Assembly (NCBI GenBank): GCA_033558025.1
Contig: JAUCEF010000008.1
Coordinates: forward strand, 868,001 to 932,000
Source: Phytophthora sp. 'mugwort'
Lineage: Eukaryota; Oomycota; Peronosporomycetes; Peronosporales; Peronosporaceae
Direction of reading: 5' to 3'
DNA length: 64,000 nucleotides
The notes beneath the pieces are model-generated. The model ran no database searches, was not told the origin of the DNA, and saw only the letters and a list, made by a program, of their open reading frames with translations. The first letter of the stretch is position 1; each line of letters opens with the position of its first letter. Of the stretch, positions 50,084 to 59,930 are shown one piece after another. The position numbers and the translations under genes were made by a program.

Positions 50084-52074
50084 ATGAACGTCGACGATTC
50101 CTCTCTCTGTGGTGGTTGTGGTGAGAGCACTGATAAATTCATCAATGCCCCGACTATGGATGTGCGATGCATCCTTTCTGTGGAACTGTCGACCCTGAAG
50201 GATTCGGCCAGCTCGTGAAATGCCCAGCCTGTTTTTCCACCCCACCCAGCACCGGCAGATCCTCGTGTGCCACTGAACCACCAGCTACGTCTAAGCCTCA
50301 ATCAAGCAAACTATTCTCGAGCTCGCCAATTGTCGCTGCATTCGCCGGGCTAAACCACAGGTTAAGCATACCGGGGCTTGCAGAATTGAGAACCCCGTCG
50401 CAAGCACAGACCCGACATCAACATCAAATGGCCTGACAAGAATGGCATCGACTATCGACGCGGTGGAACCGAATTCGCGGCGCGTGGTGCATTTAACCGT
50501 TCGATGGTTTGCTCAAGTCATCAAATGCCCAGCGTAAGAAGGTGGTCCGGTGGATGATTAAAAGCGATAAATTCAGTGGTGACGTGCTGCTGTTTTCAAA
50601 GGTGGTCGACAAGTTCCCTACGATATTCAAGTCGAAGACGCGTCAGGCAAACCTAGCTAAAGCGATGGAGTGGTGGCGGAAGCGATCGAAGATTCTTGAA
50701 ACGGGGCGTGGTTCGAGCGTGTTTCTGGACGCAGAAAGATGGGGCGGGTGTGCTTGAATCGGAAATTCATCTCTGGCAGAGGCCAACGTCCAATAACTTC
50801 GGTAACTTGGCTTCACCTCGTTTTGTTTGATGAGTTTGACCGCCTCAGAAAGATCTTCCGCTGCTCCCTAAGACGCGCTTCGCCAATTTCACACGCCGGA
50901 AGCTACATTCAATACCGAATCGGTCGATGCCAACGGTGTTATTCTGGCTGGAAAAATAACGACGAGATGGGTTCAAGCATTCATGGAGAAGCATCGGATT
51001 GTACTGCGAGCACACACCGGTAAGCACCAGCTAAGCCCCGAGAATCAAGCCGAAGTCGAGCGCGATGTGGCCACTCACATTGGATAATCAAAGAGGGATT
51101 TCGAGAGCGGCAAGCTCGCCGAAAACGCAATAGAGAATGTGGACGAGAAGCGTTTCATGATTGACTTTGACAACGGGAAGACGTTAGGCTTCATTGGTGA
51201 AACGAAGATCAAGTACGCCGACGTCGTTTCTGGTCGAGAAGGGATGACTATGGTTGTTCGTATCTCGAGTGTTTCATGTGGCTATATTCATCCTCCCATG
51301 AAGCTTTTCACGAATTCAAAGCGAAGCTATCCCATTCGAGGCGTAAAGGACGATGTCATGTTTCGTTTAGGGCCGAAGGGGTGGATGGATCAGCGCGTTT
51401 CGAGAGTATCTTACGGAAAGAAGAGCGATCGATGCCGACCCCCACGGCATAGAGAAGACTATCTCCTCGATAATTAATCTGGCCATCTCGATGAGAATGA
51501 ATGCCAAGATGAACTCACGCGTCTCAATGCACGGCTGCATTTTCTATCGGCAAACGCAACCGATCTATGCCAGCCTGCCGACTCGTTCGTCATTTCAAAG
51601 ACGAAGGACGTTTGGTCACGAATGTGGAATGACAAGAAGATTGTCTTATCTTATTGAAGACAAGCAGTGGCAGAACAAAGCCCGAAAAGACAACAGCTAT
51701 TCGGGTAGCTGAAAACACCTGGGAGACGCTTCTTTCTGCAGCTGGCTGCGGCTGCTGTTAGAAAGTGAATTATAAGCGGGACAAGAATGGCAGCAACTAC
51801 GCCCGCAAAGCTATGATGCGCCGCGGCTTGTCGCTGGGTTGATGGAGTGTGGTCAACACGTCAACTCTTCCTCACCTTCAGGAGATCATCCAGAAATACC
51901 CACAAAAGTTCGCAGCGAGAATGCCCGTTCGATGCGATTGATGGCGACGATGGAGATGACACGGATGCGATGGCACGAGAACGTGTGACGAACAGCAGTG
52001 AAGAAGAAGCAGAAGAAGCCGGGTTTGTTAGTTCTGTTGTGATAAGCAGCGCTTGTGATGAGGCAATTGTCTAG
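50084..52074 (+). pseudogene. Zinc-finger pogo-like transposase, inactivated
   Basis: From ATG at 50084, MNVDDSSLCGGCGESTDKF leads, after a frame change, to HPFCGTVDPEGFGQLVKC and PACF. This is a Cys/His-rich finger (CxxC...C..H..C...CxxC). A DNA-binding region follows (RKKVVRWMIKSDKFSGDVLL; TRQANLAKAMEWWRKRSK). The DDE domain starts DEKRFMIDFDNGKTLGF (Asp), continues MTMVVRISSVSCGYIHPPM, LLDN.SGH (second Asp, about 51466) and LCQPADSFVISK (third Asp, about 51565), and ends with an acidic tail (DGDDGDDTDAM). Stops and shifts occur throughout. It is the only coding content of the 44306-52230 transposon outside the copia insert. Confidence 0.7.
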
Positions 52075-52215
52075 CTCACTGTGCATAATACACATTTTGT
52101 GAAGTTTAGACTAATTAGGAGTTCATAATTAGTCAATGTTCATAGTCTATGTCATCTAGGCTCAGACTAGTTAGTGTGAACACGTTGAAAATCAGCTAAC
52201 AATAATTAGGCTGAG

Positions 52216-52230
52216 TCCGACTAATTACTG
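52216..52230 (-). repeat. Right terminal inverted repeat of the pogo-like element
   Basis: Reverse complement CAGTAATTAGTCGGA, followed outside by TA. Confidence 0.8.
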
Positions 52231-52232
52231 TA

Positions 52233-52404
52233 GTCATTGTAGTTTAAATGGCGTTAGTGGCCGGAGCACCCACAGTACTGTCTAGAATTCGAGCGAGGAT
52301 GATAGTTTGCATGTCCGTAAGCTCATAGCGCATCCTGGAGGCGTGCAGCGGGAAAAGAAGGAGCATCAAGGCTACCACTGGAACGACTGGTGTCAGTCGA
52401 GAAG
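52233..52404 (-). pseudogene. Downstream half of an ORF split by the gypsy insertion
   Basis: A minus-strand reading (RLTPVVPVVALMLL, then SRMRYELTDMQTIILAR, stop near 52248) is the in-frame continuation of the 59332-59930 minus reading once the gypsy element and one target copy are removed. The product is unrecognised. Confidence 0.45.
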
Positions 52405-52591
52405 TGTATCAGGGCTACCAGGTAGTCTAAGTAGGTTTATCTTAGCGATATCATACTAGATAGTAAAATCAATACTACAGCAGACCTAGGGCGGTTGAGT
52501 AGACCACGCGGCCTCCATCCGCCGGAACTGTGGGGGACAGCACTTCAAGATTTACGTCGCCCTCCCCCAAGCTCTCCTCACGCAAGATATA
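52405..52591 (+). repeat. Gypsy 5' LTR
   Basis: 187 bases. Shares CCAGGTAGTCTAA, ACTAGATAGTAAAATCAATAC and GATTTACGTCGCCCTCCCC with 59141-59326. A tRNA primer site should follow at about 52593 (TGGTAGCACTG). Confidence 0.9.
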
Positions 52592-52611
52592 CTGGTAGCA
52601 CTGTTGGTCTC

Positions 52612-53450
52612 GGCCCCTTGCAAGAAGCCCATGCCGTCAACGGACGCTCAGCTACGCGCTGAGATTGGCCGACTCAACCAATCGATGGCAGAGCGCACGC
52701 GAGTGCCAACCAACCTGCCCAAGTTCACGGGCAAGAGAGATGAGGATGTACACGTATGGCTATTCCAAATTGAGAACGCCTGCCGCATCAGCACCATCGT
52801 GATTGAAGATACGAGCACTCGTCTGCCTAGAATCGCCAGGTCGGCGATGGAGAAGCCGGCCTCCGGATGGTTCCTACACTGGTCGTCGACAACGCGAAGC
52901 GAGGAGCACACGTGGGGGATTTTCGTGAGCATGTGCTCCAACACTTCGAGGCGTCGAACTACCAATAGGTGCTACGAGAGAAGCTACAGCGGCTCAAGCA
53001 AGTCGGAGACATCGAGGCCTACAACGGCGAGTACTCGGCTCTCATCTTCCCTGTCGAAGGAATGAGCGTGCTCGACCAAGTATTGTGCTACGCGAATGGC
53101 CTCAAACCTCGGACGCGCAGCTATGTAAAGCTCGAGAATCCTGAGACGCTGAGCGATGCCACGGACCTGGCTGTCAAGTATGAAGTCACGCACTTTGTGG
53201 AAGACGTACGCGAACGCCAAGTTTGCCAACAGAAGAAGAAAGGTTCGAGCTACATGAAATAGCCAAGGGAGCAAGCGGCAGACCAAACCATTTCGTGGAA
53301 AGGTCGCTTTAAGCCGAGCTCGAAACCCAAAGGCAGTGAAAGCCGTACTTGTTTCTTCTGCAAGAAACCAGGCCACATCAAGGCCGACTGCTTTGCTTGG
53401 AAGAAAGAGCAAGCCAAGCAGGGAAACGAGAAACCGCGTTAGAGAAAGAG
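52612..53450 (+). pseudogene. Gypsy gag with CCHC knuckle
   Basis: LPKFTGKRDEDVHVWLFQIE, then EKPASGWFLHWSS and EEHTWGIF. In the next frame are LREKLQRLKQVGDIEAYNGE, SVLDQVLCYANGLKPRTRS and a C-terminal nucleocapsid motif CFFCKKPGHIKADC (CX2CX4HX4C, about 53350). One frameshift near 52900 and a stop at 53261 separate the pieces. Confidence 0.85.
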
Positions 53451-53539
53451 GGTCCTGGAGTGGTCGAGAGAGTAGCCGGAACAGTTAAGCTTGACAACAT
53501 CAGCCTTAACATTCTGTGCGAAAACCCTCTAGTATACAG

Positions 53540-53940
53540 GTCACGTCCACTGTTCACCGTGAATTGAGATGTCACTGTGAAGAACACGTGTCTCAAGACC
53601 AAAAGCATGTTGCTGGATCGTGGGTGCTATCACAATTTACGTATCGAGAAAATGGGTCAAGGAGCACGAGTTCAAGACCACCAAGTTCAGTGACTAGAAT
53701 ATCCATGTCAAACTTGGAGATAATAAGATCGTCGAGGAGGCACTCGAAGTGTTGCCCTTAGACATCAAGATACCAGATTTAAACGAGACGTACGAATGTG
53801 TTGCCGTCGTATACCCGATCCCTGATGAATTTGACTGCATTCTCGGAATACGATTCTTTGAGGATATGCAGCCAGCGATAAATGGAGAAGTCGCACGATC
53901 GAAGGAACTATTCCAAAGACTCAGCGATCCAAGCGAGCAA
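53540..53940 (+). pseudogene. Gypsy protease region
   Basis: MLLDRGCYH occupies the place of the retropepsin D-S/T-G site (here D-R-G). It is followed by VLPLDIKIPDLNETYECVAV and DEFDCILGIRFFEDMQP. Frameshifted and probably inactive. Confidence 0.6.
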
Positions 53941-54589
53941 TTGAAGCCGATGTACTGATCGAGGAAGGCGGACCGGTGATTGCCTCCTGGCTTCGGAGAT
54001 CTGTCGAGGCGAAAAGCCTTTCGGCGAAAAGACCCGATTCCTGTCGAGGTGCCGTGCTGGGAACAGATGGGTAGTCATCAGCCAACCTTGTTCGTGAAAC
54101 TGCGCAGAGTAGTGTCCCAACGGCTGTCCGCGGGCAGCCAGAGGAAGAATTAACTGGAGAGAGTCCTGTAATTCGAGACGATGAGACGTCATCTCGAGAT
54201 ATGGGTGTCGAGCATGCTGATGACAGCAGTCGAACCCGGGACAAGAACACCATCATCGATAAGATGTTCACGATGGGTGTTGTGGATGAACGTGGCGTAC
54301 AGACGAAGTTCATCACGCGAAAGAAATTGCGGAAATCCCTGAGGGTCAAGACGAAGACCCCCGATGAACCAGAATTCATGATAGTTTTGTCGAACGAAAC
54401 GATCAAGAACGTCGCTAAGTCCCTTCAGCGACGAGATCAACCAAACAATGTTGGAAGTGAGAAAGCCAACGTTACTTGGAAACTGACTGGGAGAGTTTTC
54501 GAACAAACCCAGCCTACGAACTTCTTCAGGAGTGTAAGGACACAATGTTTCGTGCTGAACTTTCAGAAGGATTACCGGAAAAGCGTGCC

Positions 54590-55210
54590 ATAGAGCACAG
54601 GATCGATGTGAAAGATCCAAATCTCGCCCTGTATAGACAATAATGGCGATAGTCGCCGGAGCAGCAACGTGAAATCGTGACAGGGGTCGAGGAGATGGTT
54701 GCGAATAAACTTATTAGACCCAGCATTAGTCCTCACACGGCTCCGACGTTCTGTGTTCGGAAACCAGTCGGATGGCGGATCGTACATGATTACCGATACT
54801 TGAACTCGAACACCATACCACAAAGTATCCCGATGACACGAAAGGAGGATATCCTGGACGTGATGGCGGGAGCCTACTTTTTTTCCACGATGGACTTGAT
54901 GTCCGCGTATTATCAAGTGCGCATGCGCGAGGATGACATCAAGTATACAGCGTTCCAATCCCCTAACGGACTCTAGGAATATCTTGTCCTGCCGATGGGT
55001 GTGTGCAATGCACCCTCGTCTGACGTCAAAACTGTTCCAGGGGTTGGAACAGACCAAATCATTTTACGACGATATTTATATCTTCACCAAATCTCGCGAT
55101 GTCAACGAGCACATGAACGCTTTGCGTAAGACCTTGGACATCTTGCGAGACAACAAGCTGTATGTAAAACTCGCGAAATGTGTCTTCTGTGCCTTGGAGA
55201 TTTCGTAGGA
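54590..55210 (+). pseudogene. Gypsy reverse transcriptase
   Basis: MVANKLIRPSISPHTAPTF, VRKPVGWRIVHDYRYLNSNT, FSTMDLMSAYYQVRMRED (Asp block), LPMGVCNAPS, and FYDDIYIFTKS (the catalytic box, about 55056). Stops at 54974 and 55207 and shifts near 55020 interrupt it. Confidence 0.85.
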
Positions 55211-55225
55211 CGCAATGGTGACTGA

Positions 55226-56110
55226 ATGGACCCTGACAAAGTACAAACGATCAAGAACTGGCCGATTCCACTACCTCAAGAAGAGCTTCACAGCTTTATG
55301 GGTTTAACAGTATACGTTCAACGGTTTTGTCCAGAGTACCCATCGCTGACAGCGACCATGGTTACTCTATTAAAGAAAAAGCCCAAGCGTAATGCAAAGG
55401 TCCAGTTCAGCGATGAGCAGCTGAGAAACGTCAAAGAGTTGAAACGACGCTTGTGCAACCCACCAGTACTGCACTTGCCCGACTTCACAAAGTCTATGCA
55501 TCTGCGTACGGATGCAAGCAAATTCGCTGTCGGTGGCGTTCTCTTCCAAGTCATCGACGGTGTGGAGCGATCAGTTGCCTACACCAGTCGCAAGATGAAG
55601 TCCGCAGAATTGAACTACCCGACACAGCAGCAAGAACTTCTCGCGATCGTGCACGCGTTAGCAGCTTTCCGAATTTACTGCCTGGACAAACCACCAATTG
55701 CCGAAACGGATCATAAGCGCCTCGAGGGTCTCTTCAAGCAAAAGATGGTAAATCGCCGTCTTCCGTGGTGGTATGACACCCTCGCGGAGTACCAACCCAA
55801 GTTATCGTATCTGCCAGGAGCTAAAAATGGAATCGCTGACGCACTGAATCGTACACCTGACCTGCAACCGGAGACCAAGTACTTCAACGACATCAGTGTC
55901 ACCGGTTTTGATGACACGTCGTTCCACATGGAGGTCAGTGAAGTCGCATCGGACAGCGCACTGGTCAAAGCGATCAAAATCGCTTATTCAAAAACCGCGA
56001 AGCTCAAGTCATTTTTGCAGCGATTAAGAGACGGTCGGAGCCAGCAAAACCACGAGCGGAGAGGCAATAGCAAAAGCGATATCGGTGTTACACCGAGGCC
56101 AACGATTTAA
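55226..56110 (+). pseudogene. Gypsy RNase H and connection region
   Basis: One open frame of 294 codons. It includes FMGLTVYVQRFCPEYPSL, LHLPDFTKSMHLRTDASKFA (RNase H Asp), YTSRKMKSAELNYPTQQQEL (Glu) and ETDHKRLEGL (Asp). These are followed by KLSYLPGAKNGIADALNR, the usual end of the RNase H domain. It is cut from the RT by a stop at 55207, and from the integrase by a stop at 56108. Confidence 0.9.
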
Positions 56111-56149
56111 TACGGTACCAGTCACCTGCGGATGATGTCCCTCGACTTG

Positions 56150-57460
56150 TGGTGCCCAACTCCATGAAACTTCGACAGCAGATCATCGCGGAGTGCCACG
56201 AATCAAACTACGGAGGACATCCAGGCGCAGAGCGCACATACTCGACGCTGGTGCTGGTCCAAGATGTTCAAATCGATCCAAAAGTTTGTTGCGGAGTGTG
56301 AACCGTGTCGGCGCAACAAGCCACGGCTTACAAAACCGCCTGGGCTGCTAGAACCACTAAGTATCCCCGATGAAAGGTGGCGATCCATATCTATGGACTT
56401 TATCACAGACTTGCCACGGACGAAAAACAAAGTCGACTCGATCTGGGTTGTGGTTGATAGATTGACGAAGCGATGTCACTTTGTTCCGACAACAAAGACC
56501 GTTACAGCAGAAGGCGTAGCACGGCTATTCACCGATCACATATGGAAACGCCATGGTATGCCCACCAGCATTATTTCAGACCGTGATCGCAAGTTTGTCC
56601 TCACTTTCTGGCAGTTCGTCTTCAAATCCATCGGAACGAAAGTAAACATGACGGTCGCACACCGACCTCAAGGTGACGGCCAGACCGAACGGATGAGCCA
56701 GAATCTGGAGGAATACCTTCGGAACTACGTAGGTCCACTTCAAGACGACTGGGATCTTCACGTCGCCAACGCAGAATTTGCTGTAAACTTGACGGTCAAT
56801 TCAAGCGCGAAGACGTCTCCTTTCGAAGCAGACTTAGGGTACATACCACTCAATCCCTTACAATTGGCAGCGAGAAAAATGACTGGAGTGCCCACAAGCA
56901 AAAGAGGTGCAGACTTCAAGGAGCGTCAAGCAGCTATTCTCCTTCGCTATCGCGAAGAACTGGCGCAAGTTCAAGAGCGCATGAGAGATGTCTACGATAG
57001 GAACCGCCAAGAACAATAATTCCAAGTTGGCGACAGGGTATATCTCAGCACTCAACACTTGGACCCAAAACACACAGGGTTGCCGAACTCGTCAAAATTA
57101 GGCCCCAAATGGATTGGCCTGTATAGTGTCATTCGCCGAATGCAAACCACGCATATGAGCTGAACATCCAGTTAGGAAATAAGCTCCTTCCGGTCTTCAA
57201 CACGTCGTCGTTGAAACCATATCGGGAAACAACGCGTCGGTCACGACCTCATGAAGTGGTGCTAGCCGACGGAACCATTGGACAACTTGTGAACAGATTT
57301 CTTGGCAAGCGCACTCGAAAATCCCGAACCCAATTCTTGTGGAGTGGGTGGGAGAAGATGAACCAACTTCGGGACCCGTGGAAAACTTAGGACAAGTACC
57401 AGAGTTGATTGCAGACTTTGAGAAGCAAAGGAGAAGCAAGCGACGCAGAAGAACTGACCA
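56150..57460 (+). pseudogene. Gypsy integrase with C-terminal chromodomain
   Basis: The zinc finger has His at AECHESNYGGHPGAERTY and Cys at CEPCRRNK (HHCC type; one frame change between). The core is MDFITDLPRTK (Asp), IISDRDRKFVLTF (Asp) and GDGQTERMSQNLEEYLR (Glu). After a stop at 57017 come QVGDRVYLST and PKWIGLYSVIRR. Near 57340-57460 a chromodomain-like tail reads LVEWVGEDEPTSGPVENLG and ends in Lys/Arg. Chromodomains guide integration to heterochromatin. Its 3' end meets the end of the antisense gene. Confidence 0.85.
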
Positions 57461-57469
57461 TTCTTGAGG

Positions 57470-59200
57470 ATGTTCAGTTGAGCTTGAAACTACTGCTGCA
57501 TCTTCAGAAGCCTGGCTGCATTCTTCTCGCTACGGTTTTTGCGCTTGCCACGCGTCAACTGGAAATTCTGTTTCACTTCAAGGAGGGACATGAAGCGCAC
57601 GCTGTCAATCCACTCCTGATACTCCAACTTCTGGACGGTGTACAACGGCGCTTGTCGTTGAGTCATATCAATCTAATACGTGAACCGAGGTTGAAGACTC
57701 CACAACGATAACGAAGCAGTGCTCCAACTGGTTATCACACGCACAAGTGATGTACACACCTGGAGGAAGGGAGCGCACAAACTTTGCAAAGGTAACTACA
57801 AAGTGGAACGAACCAATAAGACGCTTGCGAAAACGTTTGCTGTAGTCCAGCGGAATTTTCTTGCGGTGCAAATACTGGTAGAAATCGCTGGCATCCCTGC
57901 GAAGAACACCATACTCCAAGCTGCGCTCCTATTTGTCTCTAAATTGGTCCCATTGCTCCAGCGTGATCAGTCGGGATAGCCCTGGTAGCTGAGCGCTATC
58001 CAAATTACTTCCAAGAAGCAAAAGCCAGACTCAGACGCCGTCGCACCAGAGAATCTCGGCCTGCGGTAAGTCATGAAAGGCAAGCTAGAGCCTGACTCTT
58101 TCCACTTGTGCATTTGACGCATCATCTCCGGGTAGTCAATCAAGTTTTCCATTCATACCCAACTCAATTCCAGCGGGCGACCACGCCACTGAACCAAGTA
58201 GCATCGGTGTGGCGGGTCGCCCCAGCGGTCATGCAAGTGAAGCAAGTCATAGGACCTGGTGCGATCCCATTCTGCTTGTGGATCAAAGTGGTTTATCCAT
58301 CCAGCGCTCGGATGGCGAGCTGGAGGCGGTGGCAGTTTCGGGTGTATGATTCGAGGATCTTTAAGGCGGCGAAGCCGCCGTGATCCTCGCCTGTTAGAAG
58401 GGTCATCTAGTCCATCGATCTCGGCGTTCGAGAGGCCCAGCGGAGCATCCATAAAAGCACTACCCACCTCAGGCTCGTCGGCAGCGCAGCAGGTGGCACA
58501 TCAGCTTGCTCAGCAGGTACTGCGGCTGGTGGTGCACCGAGCGGAACAGTAATGGACGTTGCGTCCGGCGCAGCCTCCTCAAGCGCACCCATCATAGCCG
58601 CGAGAGTTTCACCCATAGCTGGCTCTATATCACGGTGCGCCGGGGGCACACCAAGCGTCATTATCGGCGGGCACGCCCAACGGCAGCAGTACCCGCGCGC
58701 CCAGCATCAGGAGCAGCATCGTCAGCGATCTGCCTGGCGTCAGCGGCGATACCAGCGAGATCGGCGGTGGTACGCGTTCGTCGTCGGCGTTCGTCCATCA
58801 GGGGCATCTAGCTCAGCAGCACCGCACCCCGCACCATCGGTAGCAGCTGCAGCGGCAGCACGATCAACACCAGTAGGGGCCAGGGTGATGAGGCGGCGGG
58901 TGAGCTCACCATCGGTGAGCCAGGCGACGGAGTCTCCATCGAACACGACACCAGCCACGCTGTGAGCGAAGATGGTGCCGCACCGATGAATTCTACGATG
59001 GTCCCGGAGGCAGTGGCGAGTCTCAGCAGCGGCACAGCCTTGACTTGAGGCCTGGCGTCAAGCTTCGAACAGAAAGCAGCACAACCTTGGCTTGCGTTCC
59101 GACGGAGAGAATTGAAGTCCACCTTTTGGATGTGGGTGAGTGTATCGGGGATACCAGGTAGTCTAAATAGGTTTATCTTAACGATATATACTAGATAGTA
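57470..59200 (-). pseudogene. Antisense accessory gene of the gypsy element (chromodomain plus cysteine-peptidase-like region)
   Basis: Read on the minus strand from inside the 3' LTR. DFNSLRRNASQGCAAF and LRLATASGTIVEFIG begin an N-terminal domain, continued in another frame by GVVFDGDSVAWLTDGELTRR. After a Pro/Ala linker come DAPLGLSNAEIDGLDD and DPRIIHPKLPPPP. A chromo-like segment follows, HRCYLVQWRGRPLELSWV (about 58160). Then SESGFCFLEVIWIALSYQGY (Cys at 58018-58020) and, about 100 codons on, LEHCFVIVVE (His at 57719-57721), reminiscent of OTU-like cysteine peptidases. The end is KLEYQEWIDSVRFMSLLEV and a Lys-rich tail. At least four frameshifts. No ATG is certain; the frame is open into the LTR. 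The peptidase idea is inference. Confidence 0.6.
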
Positions 59201-59326
59201 AAATCAATACAAAAGCAGACATAGGGCGTTTGAGGAGGCCACGCGGCTTCCATCCGTCTGAACTGCGGGGGACGGCACTTCGAGATTTACGTCGCCCTCC
59301 CCTAAGCTCTCCTCGCGCAGGATATA
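59141..59326 (+). repeat. Gypsy 3' LTR
   Basis: 186 bases, the diverged copy of 52405-52591. On the minus strand it is the region upstream of the antisense accessory gene. Confidence 0.9.
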
Positions 59327-59331
59327 GGAAG

Positions 59332-59930
59332 GGTCGACGAGAACCACCCAGTCTTCGAGTTGCAGCCGAGCAAATATGCCAACCACTTTGCCATACCAGT
59401 ATCGAGCAGCAGACTCAGTCCAAGGTGCATGACGAAGGAGCTGGCGGCAACGGTACATGTTTCGTCGACTTTCGAGACCGTTATCGTTCGAGCAGTCGCA
59501 GTGTCAATCCCGCACACGACGGGGTCGTCTAGGCCAAGGGAACTAAGGGTCGCTGTCTCCGTCGCGAGGGACGTCACCTTCGCCTAGAATGGGTACTCAT
59601 CGACACCGTCGACTTGCTCGGGTAATTCGAAACGGGGCCGTTGACTTGAAAAAAAGCGCGGCGAGCCATAGCGAAGAAAGGTGGAGACGTAACAGAACTA
59701 ACGGTAGGAACTTCTGGACTTGTTTAGTCGGAGGTAAAAGACCAAATGGACAGACTGAGCGTGGTCATCCACAGCTCGTCCTTCTTGCTCTGTCGTCCAA
59801 CCGTCGTAACGACTGGTGTGCAGCGATGATATCAGCGAAGGTGGCGAGAGGGCAGCGGGTCCGGACCTCACCCAACCGCAAAAATACTTCCACAATGCAA
59901 GCCCAGTAGAAGTACGCATTCTCTTCATCT
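59332..59930 (-). pseudogene. Upstream half of an unrecognised ORF split by the gypsy insertion
   Basis: Minus-strand coherent stretches are FELPEQVDGVDEYPF, VTSLATETATLSSLGLDDP, VCGIDTATARTITVSKVDET and, after a frame change, YGKVVGIFARLQLEDWVVLV, leading straight into the gypsy target site. The reading continues at 52404 downward. The texture is coding, but no family is recognised. It could be part of the DIRS-like or another retroelement upstream of 44300 on this strand. Confidence 0.4.

Larger units (their letters stand above)
44306..52230 (+). mobile_element. Pogo-like DNA transposon carrying a nested copia element
   Basis: Ends match as inverted repeats: CAGTAATTAGTCTGA at 44306-44320, and inward from 52230 CAGTAATTAGTCGGA. 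Both are flanked by TA (44304-44305 and 52231-52232), as expected for the Tc1/mariner/pogo group. The subterminal zones on both sides are full of AATTAGTC-type repeats (44306-44440; 52100-52230). The interior codes for a zinc-finger plus DDE transposase on the plus strand (50084-52074). Removing the 5.2-kb copia insert leaves an element of about 2.7 kb. It is inserted immediately upstream of the DIRS-like remnant. Confidence 0.8.
52405..59326 (+). mobile_element. Ty3/gypsy LTR retrotransposon with chromodomain and antisense accessory gene, dead
   Basis: 6922 bases with LTRs at 52405-52591 and 59141-59326 (start TGTATC, end GATATA). Imperfect 5-base target repeats are AGAAG (52400-52404) and GGAAG (59327-59331). 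Gene order is gag with zinc knuckle, protease, reverse transcriptase, RNase H, integrase and chromodomain, which is gypsy/chromovirus order. On the opposite strand, 57470-59200 carries an additional ORF. All genes are interrupted. The element sits 174 bases from the right end of the pogo-like transposon. Confidence 0.92.

Noticed and set aside
57409..57711. 100-codon plus-strand ORF after the gypsy chromodomain
   Set aside because: Mirrors the C-terminal part of the antisense accessory gene, whose motifs (KLEYQEWIDSV) are on the minus strand.
58552..58965. 137-codon plus-strand ORF rich in Ala/Ser/Arg
   Set aside because: Antisense to the Pro/Ala-rich linker of the accessory gene. It is a low-complexity shadow.
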